Positions 7,569 to 16,061 are shown, counted from the stretch's first letter. The stretch is DNA of 64,000 bases from Oerskovia sp042887685 (GCF_042887685.1 NZ_JBHVOS010000011.1:70650-134649); one strand, 5' to 3'. The notes: a model not told the origin generated them from the sequence alone. Program-made: numbers and translations.

Positions 7569-8177
7569 ATGGCTCCAGAGACCGAGAAGCACGTCCCCCG
7601 CAGGCAGGCCCGGGGCACGCAGCGCCGCGACACCATCGTGTCGGCCGCAGCCGAGCTGATCCTGCGCGACGGCCCGGCGAGCGTGACGCACAGGTCCGTG
7701 GCCGCCCAGGCGGACGTCCCCCTCGCGGCGACGACCTACTACTTCTCGGGCCTCGACGACCTCCTCGCGGCAGCGGGGCAGCGCATCGTCCGTGACTGGG
7801 CGGACCGGGCCCAGGCGATCGGCCACGCGGTCGCGGACGCGGTCGCCGACGGCGGGGTCGACGCGCTGAGCACACGGTCGCGCGCGCTCCTGCTCGTGGA
7901 CGCCGTGCTCCCGCCGGGGGACCACGGAGAGCTGCTGGGCTTCTACGAGCACGTGGTCCGCGCGGGCCGCAGCCCGGTGCTCGCGACCGCGTTCGCGCAG
8001 GGCCGAGGGGAGCTCGACGTCGTCGTCGACGACCTGCTCGCGCAGCTCGGTGTCCGGTTCTCCGCGGTCCTGCTGATCGCGGTCGTGGACGGCGCCGCGG
8101 TGACGGCGCTGTGCGAGGGGCGCAACGTCCGCGACCTGGCGGTCGACTGCGTCACGGAGCTGCTCGGCACCTCCTGA
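7569..8177 (+). CDS. TetR family transcriptional regulator
   Basis: This is a 202-residue regulator. The N-terminal helix-turn-helix is clear: R-R-D-T-I-V-S-A-A-A-E-L-I-L-R-D-G, then S-V-T-H-R-S-V-A-A-Q-A-D-V-P-L-A-A-T-T-Y-Y-F (recognition helix) and the typical linker G-L-D-D-L-L-A-A-A. The C-terminal helices form an unassigned ligand pocket. ATG 7569 is chosen because AAGGA lies about 8 nt upstream and similarity starts here; an earlier in-frame ATG at 7482 would add an unconserved basic segment. It sits between divergent menB and downstream menC, so either could be a target. The ligand is unknown and no obvious operator was found between 7332 and 7568. Confidence 0.88.
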   Translation: MAPETEKHVPRRQARGTQRRDTIVSAAAELILRDGPASVTHRSVAAQADVPLAATTYYFSGLDDLLAAAGQRIVRDWADRAQAIGHAVADAVADGGVDALSTRSRALLLVDAVLPPGDHGELLGFYEHVVRAGRSPVLATAFAQGRGELDVVVDDLLAQLGVRFSAVLLIAVVDGAAVTALCEGRNVRDLAVDCVTELLGTS

Positions 8178-8212
8178 CGTGGGGTCGCGCCGCCCCTGGA
8201 CGGCCGCGGAGA

Positions 8213-8218
8213 TAGCCT
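8213..8218 (+). promoter_or_regulatory. -10 element (TAGCCT) of menC-menD, leaderless
   Basis: TAGCCT, 6 nt, then the GTG at 8225. A GTG also follows the hexamer directly at 8219, which would be too close for a leaderless start. Confidence 0.5.
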
Positions 8219-8224
8219 GTGACC

Positions 8225-9229
8225 GTGCCTCCCACGTCCCCCTCGACCGCGAACCCTCGTCTCGTCGCCTGGTCCACGCCCCTGCGGACCCGTTTCCGAG
8301 GCCTCGACGTGCGCGACGGTCTGCTCGTGCGCGGCGAGGCGGGCTGGGCCGAGTTCTCGCCGTTCTGGGAGTACGACGACGCCGAGTCGGGTGCGTGGCT
8401 GCGTGCGGCGCGGGAGGCGGCGGAGGTCGGCTGGCCTGTGCCCGTCCGGGCGAGCGTGCCGGTCAACGTCACCGTCCCGGCGACGGACCCGCAGCGCGCG
8501 CACGACATCGTCACGTCGTCCGACGGCTGCCGGACCGCGAAGGTCAAGGTCGCCCAGCGCGACAGGGACGGTGCGGTCGAACCCGTCGACCAGGAGATCG
8601 CGCGCCTCGAGGCCGTCCGGGACGCCCTCGGCCCCGGCGGGCGGATCCGGGTCGACGCCAACGGCGGCTGGGACCTCGACGAGGCCCTGCGGCGGCTGCC
8701 GCTGCTCGACCGTGCGGCCGGCGGGCTCGAGTACGTCGAGCAGCCGTGCGAGCGTGTCGAGGACCTCGCCGCGGTGCGGCGCGCGACGTCGGTGCTGGTC
8801 GCCGCCGACGAGTCGATCCGTCGCGCCGAGGACCCGTTCGCGGTGCTGCGGGCAGAGGCCGCGGACGTCGTGGTGCTCAAGGTCCAACCGCTCGGCGGGG
8901 TCCGGGCGTGCCTCGACCTGGCCGAGCGGGTCGGGCTGCCCGTGGTCGTCTCGTCCGCGCTCGAGTCGTCGGTCGGGCTGGCCGCCGGGCTGGCGCTCGC
9001 GGCGGCCCTTCCCGAGCTGCCCTTCGCGTGCGGTCTGGCGACGTCCCAGCTCCTGACCCACGACGTGGTCGACGAGCCGCTGCTGCCCGTGGGCGGCGAG
9101 ATCGTGGTCCGTCGTCCCGAGCCGTCGGTCGCTGCTCTCGCGCGTGCGTCCGCGGACGAGGGCACCGCCGGGCGGTGGGTCGAGCGGTACCGGCGCGTGG
9201 GTGCCCTCCTCGACGGGGCCGCAGCATGA
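8225..9229 (+). CDS. menC: o-succinylbenzoate synthase
   Basis: This is an enolase-superfamily enzyme that dehydrates SHCHC to o-succinylbenzoate. It has about 334 residues. Catalytic features are the K-V-K pair (about residue 115), the metal ligands D in R-V-D-A-N-G-G-W (about 143), E in Y-V-E-Q-P (about 172) and D in A-A-D-E-S (about 195), and the opposite Lys in V-L-K-V-Q-P (about 220). N-terminal F-S-P-F-W-E-Y is typical of actinobacterial MenC. The start is taken at GTG 8225 because of the leaderless -10 at 8213; GTG 8219 in the same frame is the alternative. The stop overlaps the menD start (ATGA), so the two are translationally coupled. Confidence 0.93.
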   Translation: MPPTSPSTANPRLVAWSTPLRTRFRGLDVRDGLLVRGEAGWAEFSPFWEYDDAESGAWLRAAREAAEVGWPVPVRASVPVNVTVPATDPQRAHDIVTSSDGCRTAKVKVAQRDRDGAVEPVDQEIARLEAVRDALGPGGRIRVDANGGWDLDEALRRLPLLDRAAGGLEYVEQPCERVEDLAAVRRATSVLVAADESIRRAEDPFAVLRAEAADVVVLKVQPLGGVRACLDLAERVGLPVVVSSALESSVGLAAGLALAAALPELPFACGLATSQLLTHDVVDEPLLPVGGEIVVRRPEPSVAALARASADEGTAGRWVERYRRVGALLDGAAA

Positions 9230-11037
9230 GCGCCGCAGACGCCGCCGACCCGCCGGTCCTGCCCCCTGCCGTCGCGGCGGCACGCGAGATCGTCGCGGGC
9301 CTCGTCGCGGACGGGGTGCGTGACGTCGTCGTGTCGCCGGGCTCCCGCAGCGCCGCGCTCGCCTACGCTCTCGCCGCGGCCGACGCGGCGGGTCTGCTGA
9401 CCCTGCACGTGCGGATCGACGAGCGGGCGGCCGCGTTCCTGGCCCTGGGGCTCTCGCGCGGGTCGCGGACCACCGAGGCCTCGGGCGGGCTCGTCCCCGT
9501 GGCCGTGGTCACGACGTCGGGGACGGCGGCCGCGAACCTGCACCCCGCGGTGCTCGAGGCGCACCACGCCGGGGTCCCGCTGGTGCTGCTCACGGCCGAC
9601 CGGCCGCACGAGCTGCGCGGCACGGGCGCGAACCAGACGACCGACCAGGTCGGGCTGTACGGGTCCGCGGTCCGCCAGGCGGCCGACGTCCCGGCACCGG
9701 ACGGGCGGCCGGGGGAGCTGGGGGACCTGCGTGCGGTCCTCGTCCGGGCGCTCGCCGCGGCCCGCGGGACCCGTTCCCGGTATCCCGGCCCGGTGCACCT
9801 CAACGTGGCGTTCCGCGAGCCGCTCGTGCCGCCCGCGTCGCTGGGAGCGCTGCCCTTCGGCGCCGGTGCGAGCCACGCGCCGCCCGACCGGACCCTCGTG
9901 GCGGGCGTGCGCGACGTCGTCGGGCCGTGGCCGCTCGACCCGTCCCCGGCGACCGTGCTCGTCGCGGGCGACGGTGCGGGCACGGACGCGCGACGCCTCG
10001 CCGAGGCGCGGGGCTGGCCCCTGCTCGCCGAGGCGTCGTCGGGTGCCGCGGCGGGCAGCCACGCGGTCGCCGCGCACCGACTCGTGCTGGGCGTGCTCGG
10101 GGAGCAGGTCGAGCGCGTCGTCGTCATGGGTCGCCCCACGCTCTCGCGCCCCGTCCAGCAGCTCCTCGCGCGCGCGGACGTCGAGGTGCTCGTCGTCGCG
10201 CCCGGGGGAGGACCCTGGCCCGACGCGGCGCGCTCGGCGAGCGCGATCCTGCCCGGCGTCCCGGCCGAGTGGTGGTCGGGCCCCGTCGGTGACCCGGGCT
10301 GGCTCGACACCTGGCGCGGCGCGGGGGAGGCGGCGCGCAAGGTCGTCGCCGCCCGGGTGTCCGTCCCGGGCCCGACGACGCCGCTCGCCGTCGCGGCAGC
10401 GGTCGCCGAGGCCTCGGGCCCGGACGACGTGCTCGTGGTCGGGTCGAGCAACCCGGTGCGCGACCTCGACCTCGTCGTCGACTGGGACGTCTCGCCGCTC
10501 GTGCTTGCCAACCGCGGGCTCGCGGGCATCGACGGGATGCTCTCGACCGCGACGGGGGTCGCGCTCGCCGCGGCGCGCGCAGGGCGGCGCACACGCGCCG
10601 TCGTGGGCGACCTCACGTTCCTGCACGACGTGGGCGGGCTCCTGCGCGGACCGCACGAGCCGGCCGCCGACCTCCAGGTCGTCGTGGTCAACGACGACGG
10701 CGGCTCGATCTTCGCGACGCTCGAGTACGGGGCGCTCGCCGAGGAGGCCCCCGGGACGGCGACGGCGTTCGAGCGCGTGTTCTCGACGCCGCACGGTGCC
10801 GACCTGGCCGCGCTCTGCGCGGGGTACGGCGTCCGTCACCGGCTCGTCACGGACACCACGGACCTCCGGGCCGAGCTCGCGCGCACGCCCCGTGGGGTCG
10901 AGGTCCTCGAGGTCCGCGTCGAGCGCGCCGGACGCCGGGCCGAGGGCGCCGGACTGGCGGCGGACGTCGCGGCGGCGGTCGCGCGCGGGCTGCCGCGGCG
11001 GCGCGACGGGTGCGACGACACCGGCCCGGGCGCCTGA
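9226..11037 (+). CDS. menD: SEPHCHC synthase (2-succinyl-5-enolpyruvyl-6-hydroxy-3-cyclohexene-1-carboxylate synthase)
   Basis: This is a thiamine-diphosphate enzyme that condenses isochorismate with 2-oxoglutarate. It has 603 residues. The N-terminal PYR domain shows V-V-S-P-G-S-R-S-A-A-L-A, the activating Glu in R-I-D-E-R-A-A-A-F, T-S-G-T-A-A-A-N-L-H-P-A and T-A-D-R-P-H-E-L-R-G-T-G-A-N-Q-T-T. The C-terminal PP domain shows N-R-G-L-A-G-I-D-G-M-L-S-T-A and the diphosphate/Mg segment V-V-N-D-D-G-G-S-I-F. The ATG overlaps the menC stop by 4 nt. A hydrophilic Arg-rich tail closes the protein. Its substrate comes from MenF (13809-15221), transcribed on the other strand. Confidence 0.95.
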   Translation: MSAADAADPPVLPPAVAAAREIVAGLVADGVRDVVVSPGSRSAALAYALAAADAAGLLTLHVRIDERAAAFLALGLSRGSRTTEASGGLVPVAVVTTSGTAAANLHPAVLEAHHAGVPLVLLTADRPHELRGTGANQTTDQVGLYGSAVRQAADVPAPDGRPGELGDLRAVLVRALAAARGTRSRYPGPVHLNVAFREPLVPPASLGALPFGAGASHAPPDRTLVAGVRDVVGPWPLDPSPATVLVAGDGAGTDARRLAEARGWPLLAEASSGAAAGSHAVAAHRLVLGVLGEQVERVVVMGRPTLSRPVQQLLARADVEVLVVAPGGGPWPDAARSASAILPGVPAEWWSGPVGDPGWLDTWRGAGEAARKVVAARVSVPGPTTPLAVAAAVAEASGPDDVLVVGSSNPVRDLDLVVDWDVSPLVLANRGLAGIDGMLSTATGVALAAARAGRRTRAVVGDLTFLHDVGGLLRGPHEPAADLQVVVVNDDGGSIFATLEYGALAEEAPGTATAFERVFSTPHGADLAALCAGYGVRHRLVTDTTDLRAELARTPRGVEVLEVRVERAGRRAEGAGLAADVAAAVARGLPRRRDGCDDTGPGA

Positions 11038-11058
11038 GAACCCTCCCAGGAGTCGTAC

Positions 11059-11087
11059 GGAACTCGCAGCGAACTCACAGGATCGTT
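11059..11087 (+). promoter_or_regulatory. Possible ECF-type promoter (GGAACT ... CGTT) ahead of the HtrA-like gene
   Basis: GGAACT at 11059-11064 and CGTT at 11084-11087 resemble a SigE/SigH-class promoter, but the spacing is at the long end. Envelope-stress control of HtrA-like proteases is known in mycobacteria; here it is only suggested. Confidence 0.3.
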
Positions 11088-11150
11088 CAAGCGACGTTCC
11101 AGCGCCGGGGTGTGAAGTGGTCCTCAGAACGAACGAGGAGGGAACACCCC

Positions 11151-12824
11151 ATGACCGAGAACACCCCGCAGGTCCCCGAGCCCCAGGCTCCCCGCGACGG
11201 CGACACCCAGCGCATCGACGCGCAGCCCACGCAGCAGCTCCCCGTCACCCCGACGGCCCCGGCCGCCCCCGTGACCCCGGCCGCCCCGGCCCCGCAGGCT
11301 CCCGCGCAGCAGCACTTCGCGGCCCCGCACCCGGCGCCCGTGCCCGCGCCGCCCGTGCAGCACGCGCAGCACGCGCCGCAGCCGCACCCGCAGCCCCAGC
11401 ACGCGCCGCAGCCGCAGCACGCGCCGTACGGCGCGCAGGCGCCCTACGCCGCGCAGGCGCCGCACGGCACCCCGACGAGCACCCCGTACTCCGCGGCCGG
11501 CATGCCGCCCGCGTCGCCCACCCCGGAGCAGGCTCCGGTCGCGACCAGGCGGAGCAAGACGTGGATCCCCGTGGTCGGCGCTGCTGCTGCCGCCGCGGTC
11601 CTCGCGAGCGCCGGCACGGCCGGGCTGCTCGGCGTCCTCGACGGCAACGGCACGACCCGCAGCTCCCTGGCCTCGGTCGGGGAGACCAAGGAGAACTCGA
11701 CGGTCCCGGTCTCGGACTCGACGTCGGAGAACCCGAACTGGCAGGCGGTGACGAGCGCCGTCGCGCCGTCGGTCGTCTCGATCCAGGTCACCACGGCCGC
11801 GGGCGGTGCCGAGGGGTCGGGCGTCGTGATCGACACCGAGGGTCACGTCCTGACGAACAACCACGTCGTCGAGGGTGCGCAGGACGACACCGTCCAGGTC
11901 ACCCTGAGCGACGGCCGTCTGTACGAGGCGAAGATCGTGGGTCTCGACCCGACGACCGACCTCGCGGTGGTCAAGCTCGTCGACCCGCCGAGCAACCTCA
12001 CGCCCGCCTCGTTCGGGGACTCCGACGACGTCACCGTGGGCGAGTCGGTCCTGGCGGTCGGCAACCCGCTCGGCCTGGCCAACACCGCCACGACCGGCAT
12101 CGTCTCGGCGCTCGACCGCCCGGTCGCCGCGTCGGGCTCCGACGGCGGCAGCACCGTGGTCACGAACGCGATCCAGATCGACGCCGCGATCAACCCGGGC
12201 AACTCGGGCGGTCCGCTGTTCAACGCGCAGGGCGAGGTCATCGGCATCACGTCGTCGATCGCGACCACGTCGAACCAGTCCGGTTCGATCGGCCTGGGCT
12301 TTGCCATCCCGGTGAACCTCGCGAAGAACATCAGCGCGCAGCTCATCGAGAACGGCTCGGCCGAGCACGCGTTCCTGGGCGTGAGCATGACGGACGCGAC
12401 CGCCACGGCCGACGGCGTCACGCGCCGCGGTGCCGAGGTCAAGTCGGTCTCGGACGGCTCCCCGGCCGCCGAGGCAGGCATCAAGACCGGTGACGTGATC
12501 GTGGCGATCGACGGCAACCCCGTGAGCGGCGCGGAGTCGCTGACCGGGTTCGTGCGCGAGCGTGCGACCGGTGACGTCGCGAAGATCACGCTGGTCCGGG
12601 ACGGCAAGACCGTCGAGGTCGACGTGACGCTCACCGCGAAGCCGACCGACACGACCACGGACGGCCAGAGCGGATCGGGCCAGCAGGGCTCGGGCTCCGA
12701 CCAGGGTGGTTCCGGTCAGCAGCTCCCGGGCTCCGGTCAGGACGGCTCCGGCCAGGGGCAGTCCGACCAGACCAACCCGAACAACCTGCCCAACCCCTTC
12801 GACTGGTTCAACGGTCAGGGCTGA
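11151..12824 (+). CDS. HtrA/DegP-like membrane-anchored serine protease with PDZ domain
   Basis: This S1C-family protease of 557 residues acts outside the membrane in envelope quality control. Order: cytoplasmic Pro/Ala/Gln/His-rich tail (about 1-135, with Q-H-A-P-Q-P-type repeats); one membrane helix (about 140-165); trypsin-like domain with the triad His in T-N-N-H-V-V-E-G, Asp in P-T-T-D-L-A-V-V and Ser in N-P-G-N-S-G-G-P-L-F; PDZ domain with G-S-P-A-A-E-A-G-I-K-T-G-D-V-I (about 440-500); and a Gly/Ser/Gln repeat tail. A GAGGAGGGA ribosome-binding site lies 7 nt before the ATG at 11151. It is monocistronic, and a hairpin terminator follows at 12996. Confidence 0.92.
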   Translation: MTENTPQVPEPQAPRDGDTQRIDAQPTQQLPVTPTAPAAPVTPAAPAPQAPAQQHFAAPHPAPVPAPPVQHAQHAPQPHPQPQHAPQPQHAPYGAQAPYAAQAPHGTPTSTPYSAAGMPPASPTPEQAPVATRRSKTWIPVVGAAAAAAVLASAGTAGLLGVLDGNGTTRSSLASVGETKENSTVPVSDSTSENPNWQAVTSAVAPSVVSIQVTTAAGGAEGSGVVIDTEGHVLTNNHVVEGAQDDTVQVTLSDGRLYEAKIVGLDPTTDLAVVKLVDPPSNLTPASFGDSDDVTVGESVLAVGNPLGLANTATTGIVSALDRPVAASGSDGGSTVVTNAIQIDAAINPGNSGGPLFNAQGEVIGITSSIATTSNQSGSIGLGFAIPVNLAKNISAQLIENGSAEHAFLGVSMTDATATADGVTRRGAEVKSVSDGSPAAEAGIKTGDVIVAIDGNPVSGAESLTGFVRERATGDVAKITLVRDGKTVEVDVTLTAKPTDTTTDGQSGSGQQGSGSDQGGSGQQLPGSGQDGSGQGQSDQTNPNNLPNPFDWFNGQG

Positions 12825-12995
12825 GGCAGCACAGCCGGACCCGGTGGTGTCGGCGGCGACGGTGGGAACCTCCCCCTGTGCCCGCCGTCGGCCGACGCCA
12901 CCGCGGTCCTTCGATCGTCCCCCGGTCCGCGTTCCCCCCTGTCGACCGGCGGGACCACCGAGGTGAGGCCCTGTTCCCCTGCAGGTGCCCCTCCG

Positions 12996-13037
12996 GATGT
13001 CCCGGCCCGAACGGTTCGCCGTACGGGCCGGGACATC
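12996..13037. terminator. Perfect 14-bp hairpin between convergent genes
   Basis: Arm GATGTCCCGGCCCG (12996-13009), 14-nt loop, exact complement at 13024-13037. There is no U-tract, as is usual in high-GC actinobacteria. It lies between the ends of the HtrA-like gene (12824) and the GNAT gene (13099) and could serve both. The rest of 12825-13098 holds no convincing gene. Confidence 0.7.
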
Positions 13038-13098
13038 GTCGCGTCCGGGCAGCGTCGGCCCGGCCGCGCCCGTGGGGCTCGCTGGACCCGTTCCGGGC

Positions 13099-13659
13099 CT
13101 ACTGGTCGCGGACCGGCAGGGCCTCGTCGTCCGGGGTGGGCTGTGCGGGCACGGCCGGTCCGTCCCAGGGCGACGTGAGGACGGGGTCGGCGTCGAGCAG
13201 TGCGAGAGCCTTGGTGGACCGCACCTCGGTGGTCGTGTACCCGAGGCCGTCGGCCACCTCGCGGGGCAGGACGTCGGCGAGCGTCACGCGCGTCGCGCGG
13301 AACTCCTGGCCCCAGGCCTCGACGGCGGCGACCAGCTGGCTGGCGACGGTCGTGCGGTCGGCGGCGGGGTCGACCGCGATCTCGTCGATCTCGACGACCG
13401 CGCCGTTGGCCGTGAACGTCAGGCGCTGGCTCGCCAGGAGGTAGCCGACGACCCCCGTCGTGTCCTCGGCGACGAGCAGCAGGGTGTCGAGCGCCCGCAG
13501 CAGGGGCCCGACGACGCGGTCGTGCGTCGCCCGGTCCGGTGCGTCCGGCTGGAGGCGGACGACGAGGAGCCAGAGGTCCTCGCGGTCTGCGGTCGTGGCG
13601 CGGCGTACGGTGACGTCGCTTTGCGTGGGGGCCAGAGTCATCGTCGTCGCATCGGTCAC
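13099..13659 (-). CDS. GNAT family N-acetyltransferase
   Basis: This is a 186-residue protein with the acetyltransferase fold: an N-terminal V-R-R-A-T-T-A-D-R-E-D-L segment, the strand V-V-G-Y-L-L-A, the I-D-E-I-A-V-D-P strand-turn leading to the acetyl-CoA pyrophosphate loop (here P-A-A-D-R-T-T-V-A-S-Q-L, less glycine-rich than the classical Q-x-x-G-x-G/A) and V-A-D-G-L-G-Y. The substrate is unknown. The GTG at 13659 is preceded at 6 nt by TAAGTT, giving a leaderless start. It lies downstream of menF on the same strand but is separated from it by a hairpin. Confidence 0.78.
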   Translation of the reverse strand: MTDATTMTLAPTQSDVTVRRATTADREDLWLLVVRLQPDAPDRATHDRVVGPLLRALDTLLLVAEDTTGVVGYLLASQRLTFTANGAVVEIDEIAVDPAADRTTVASQLVAAVEAWGQEFRATRVTLADVLPREVADGLGYTTTEVRSTKALALLDADPVLTSPWDGPAVPAQPTPDDEALPVRDQ

Positions 13660-13665
13660 GGGGTG

Positions 13666-13671
13666 AACTTA
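13666..13671 (-). promoter_or_regulatory. -10 element (TAAGTT) of the GNAT gene, leaderless
   Basis: Read on the minus strand, TAAGTT, 6 nt, then GTG at 13659. Confidence 0.45.
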
Positions 13672-13774
13672 ACAGGCGAAACCGCGCGCTTCCCGGAGGT
13701 GTCCGTCGAACGGTCCATTCGTCGCGTACTTCACGAAACCACGGGTGGAGTTCGGCGTCCTGGCGCCGTTCCAG

Positions 13775-13794
13775 CGGTGGATACGCGTCCACCG
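13775..13794 (-). terminator. Hairpin terminator after menF
   Basis: CGGTGGA / TCCACCG form a perfect 7-bp stem with a 6-nt loop, 14 nt beyond the menF stop on the minus strand. Confidence 0.5.
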
Positions 13795-13808
13795 TGCGGA
13801 CGCCCGTC

Positions 13809-15221
13809 TCACTCCCCGAGCGCGTACCGCATGGGTTCGAGCTTGGCCTCGGACTCCGCCAGCTCGGCCACGGGGTCGGAGGCCGCCACGATGCCGCAGC
13901 CCGCGAAGAGTCGCACGTGGTGCGCGTCCCGGGAAGACAGCTCGGCCGAGCGCAGCGCGATGCCCCACTCGCCGTCGCCGTCCGCGCCGAACCAGCCCAC
14001 GGGGGCGGCGTAGCGGGCGCGGTCCATGCCCTCGATCTCGCGGATGAGGTCGCGCGCCGCGAGGGTCGGCGTCCCGCACACCGCGGCGGAGGGGTGCAGC
14101 GCGGCCGCGAGCGCCAGGCTCGTGGGAGCCGGCCGTCCGTCGGCCCCGGCCACGAGCACGCCCGTGACGTCGGAGGCCAGGTGCAGAACGTTGGGCAGGT
14201 GCAGCACGAAGGGCGCGTCGGGGACGTTCATGGACGAGCAGAAGGGCGCGAGCGCGTCGGCGACCGAGGCGACCGCGTACTCGTGCTCCTCGAGGTCCTT
14301 GGACGAGCGGGCCAGGTGGGCGGCGCGCAGCAGCGAATCGTCGTCGGCCTCGGCACCGCCCGACCGGCGGATCGTCCCGGCCAGCACGCGCGAGGTCACG
14401 AGCCCCTTCTCGCTGCGCACGAGCAGCTCGGGGGTCGCGCCGACCATGCCGTCGACGGAGAACGTCCAGCACGCGTCGTAGGCGGCCGCGAGGCGTCCGA
14501 GCATCCAGCGGGGGTCCACAGGGTGCTCGGCGGTCGCGACCACGTCCCGTGCGAGCACGACCTTCTCGAGGTCGCCCCGGCGGATGCGCTCGACGCCCTC
14601 GGCGACGACCGCGGTCCAGTCGTCTGCGCTGAGCGAGCCGTCGACCGTGGTCACGCGGCCCGGCCCGGCCACGGGCGTGCGGTGCGCCGGGTCGAGGACG
14701 GACGCGACGTCGTCGGGCAGGGCGTCGCCCGCCGAGATGCTGGTGACCCACGCGGTGCCGTGGGGGCCACCCCGGCGCCCGACGACGACGCGCGGCACCA
14801 GGATCGTCCCGCCCGGGCGGGCGTCCCCCGTGGTGCCCGACGTGTCGTCGAACGCGAACGAGCCGAACGCGACGAGCCCGCTGCCGGGCAGGGACACGTC
14901 GTCGTGCACGACGGCTGCGCCCAGGACCTCCTGCCACGCGGCCTCGGCGTCGGCGAACCGGCCCGGCCCCCACGCCTCGAGCCGCAGGCTCTCGCCCCAG
15001 CCGACGATGCCGTCGCCGCGCCGCACCCAGGCGAGTGGCCGGGCGTCGGGCAGGAGGTCCGTCAGGGCCGTGAGGTCGTCCGGCAGCCCGTCGGGCAGCA
15101 GGGTCGTGCGCACGACGAGGCGAGGGACGGCGGTGGATCCGGGGGAGCCGGTGCGGGGGGACCCTGCCGGGGGAGCGCCGAGGTCGTCGGAGCCTGCCGG
15201 GAGGTGGGAGTGCTCAGTCAT
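13809..15221 (-). CDS. menF: Isochorismate synthase
   Basis: This chorismate-binding enzyme of 470 residues turns chorismate into isochorismate, the first committed step to menaquinone. The C-terminal catalytic domain shows E-K-V-V-L-A-R-D, the R-S-S-K-D-L-E-E-H segment, H-P-S-A-A-V-C-G-T-P, the E-I-E-G-M-D-R-A-R-Y-A-A-P-V-G-W signature and G-C-G-I-V-A-A-S-D-P near the end. I could not discriminate a salicylate- or siderophore-type paralogue from motifs alone; the men context makes MenF the best reading. The start is ATG 15221, 7 nt after TACGCT, which excludes the long upstream extension of the open frame. It is divergent from menG with only 24 bp between start codons. Confidence 0.9.
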   Translation of the reverse strand: MTEHSHLPAGSDDLGAPPAGSPRTGSPGSTAVPRLVVRTTLLPDGLPDDLTALTDLLPDARPLAWVRRGDGIVGWGESLRLEAWGPGRFADAEAAWQEVLGAAVVHDDVSLPGSGLVAFGSFAFDDTSGTTGDARPGGTILVPRVVVGRRGGPHGTAWVTSISAGDALPDDVASVLDPAHRTPVAGPGRVTTVDGSLSADDWTAVVAEGVERIRRGDLEKVVLARDVVATAEHPVDPRWMLGRLAAAYDACWTFSVDGMVGATPELLVRSEKGLVTSRVLAGTIRRSGGAEADDDSLLRAAHLARSSKDLEEHEYAVASVADALAPFCSSMNVPDAPFVLHLPNVLHLASDVTGVLVAGADGRPAPTSLALAAALHPSAAVCGTPTLAARDLIREIEGMDRARYAAPVGWFGADGDGEWGIALRSAELSSRDAHHVRLFAGCGIVAASDPVAELAESEAKLEPMRYALGE

Positions 15222-15228
15222 CGTCTCC

Positions 15229-15234
15229 AGCGTA
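15229..15234 (-). promoter_or_regulatory. -10 element (TACGCT) of menF, leaderless, overlapping the menG promoter
   Basis: Read on the minus strand, TACGCT, 7 nt, ATG 15221. Two bases (15233-15234) are shared with the menG -10 on the opposite strand. Confidence 0.5.
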
Positions 15235-15238
15235 GGCG
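15233..15238 (+). promoter_or_regulatory. -10 element (TAGGCG) of menG, leaderless
   Basis: TAGGCG, 7 nt, then the ATG at 15246. The last base differs from the TANNNT consensus. It overlaps the menF -10. Confidence 0.4.
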
Positions 15239-15245
15239 TGAAACG

Positions 15246-15950
15246 ATGGGCGGCATGTCGCGAGCCAGCCTGGACAAGAAGCCCACCGAGGTCGCCTCCA
15301 TGTTCGACGGGATCGCCCGTCGCTACGACCTCACGAACGACCTCATCTCCCTGGGGCAGGACCGGCGGTGGCGCAAGCACACGGTCGACGCCGTCGCGGC
15401 GCTGCCGGGCGAGCGCGTCCTGGACCTCGCGGCCGGGACGGGCACGTCGAGCGAGCCGTTCGCGGACGAGGGCGTCGAGGTCGTGCCGTGTGACTTCTCG
15501 GTCGGCATGCTCCAGGTCGGCAAGCGCCGCCGTCCCGACCTGCCGTTCGTCGCGGGGGACGCCACGGCGCTGCCGTTCGCCGACGCGTCGTTCGACGCCG
15601 TGACCATCTCGTTCGGGCTGCGCAACGTCGTGGACACGAGCGCCGCGCTGCGCGAGATGCTGCGCGTGACACGCCCGGGCGGTCGCATCGTGGTCTGCGA
15701 GTTCTCCGAGCCGACGTGGAAGCCGTTCCGCGTGCTCTACACCGACGTCTTCATGAAGCTCCTGCCCGTCGTGGCCGGGGCCGTGACCAAGGAGAAGGGC
15801 TCGTACGAGTACCTCGTCGAGTCCATCAGGACGTGGCCCACGCAGCCCGAGCTCGCGCACCTCATGCTCGACGCCGGCTGGGAGGGCGCCGCCTACCGGA
15901 ACCTCTCCGGCGGCCTCGTCGCGCTGCACCGCGGGATCCGGCCCGCCTGA
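15246..15950 (+). CDS. menG: Demethylmenaquinone methyltransferase
   Basis: This SAM-dependent UbiE/MenG-family enzyme of 234 residues methylates demethylmenaquinone. It shows V-A-S-M-F-D-G-I-A-R-R-Y-D-L-T-N-D (UbiE signature 1), the SAM motif V-L-D-L-A-A-G-T-G-T near residue 60, D-A-T-A-L-P-F, T-I-S-F-G-L-R-N-V and the C-terminal N-L-S-G-G-L-V-A-L-H. ATG 15246 follows a leaderless -10; ATG 15255, three codons in, is an alternative. A perfect 16-bp hairpin follows the stop. The MenJ-like gene lies downstream, as in the Mycobacterium menG-menJ neighbourhood. Confidence 0.95.
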   Translation: MGGMSRASLDKKPTEVASMFDGIARRYDLTNDLISLGQDRRWRKHTVDAVAALPGERVLDLAAGTGTSSEPFADEGVEVVPCDFSVGMLQVGKRRRPDLPFVAGDATALPFADASFDAVTISFGLRNVVDTSAALREMLRVTRPGGRIVVCEFSEPTWKPFRVLYTDVFMKLLPVVAGAVTKEKGSYEYLVESIRTWPTQPELAHLMLDAGWEGAAYRNLSGGLVALHRGIRPA

Positions 15951-15959
15951 CGTCCCACC

Positions 15960-15999
15960 GAGCGAGGTGCGCCCCCGACACGCGGGGCGCACCTCGCTC
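15960..15999 (+). terminator. Hairpin terminator after menG
   Basis: GAGCGAGGTGCGCCCC (15960-15975) and its exact complement (15984-15999) give a 16-bp stem with an 8-nt loop, starting 10 nt after the menG stop. It separates menG from the nuo unit. Confidence 0.8.
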
Positions 16000-16040
16000 A
16001 GTGCTGCCCTCTCGTCCCCGCGACCAGGCTGTTCGTTGCA

Positions 16041-16060
16041 GCAAGGAAGGGTTGCCTTGC
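16041..16060. promoter_or_regulatory. Inverted repeat GCAAGG-N8-CCTTGC upstream of the menJ-nuo unit
   Basis: Arms 16041-16046 and 16055-16060 are exact complements; allowing one mismatch they extend to 9 bp. It is the first of three consecutive dyads ahead of this operon. The function is unknown; an operator or a weak hairpin is possible. Confidence 0.35.
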
Positions 16061-16061
16061 T

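Noticed and set aside
12878..13444. 188-residue + frame covering the gap after the HtrA-like gene and the GNAT gene antisense
   Set aside because: It covers the perfect hairpin at 12996-13037 and is antisense to a recognisable GNAT gene; no ribosome-binding site.
13669..14973. 434-residue minus-strand frame overlapping menF and the following intergenic region
   Set aside because: Arg-rich shadow in another frame of menF; menF motifs are unambiguous in the annotated frame.
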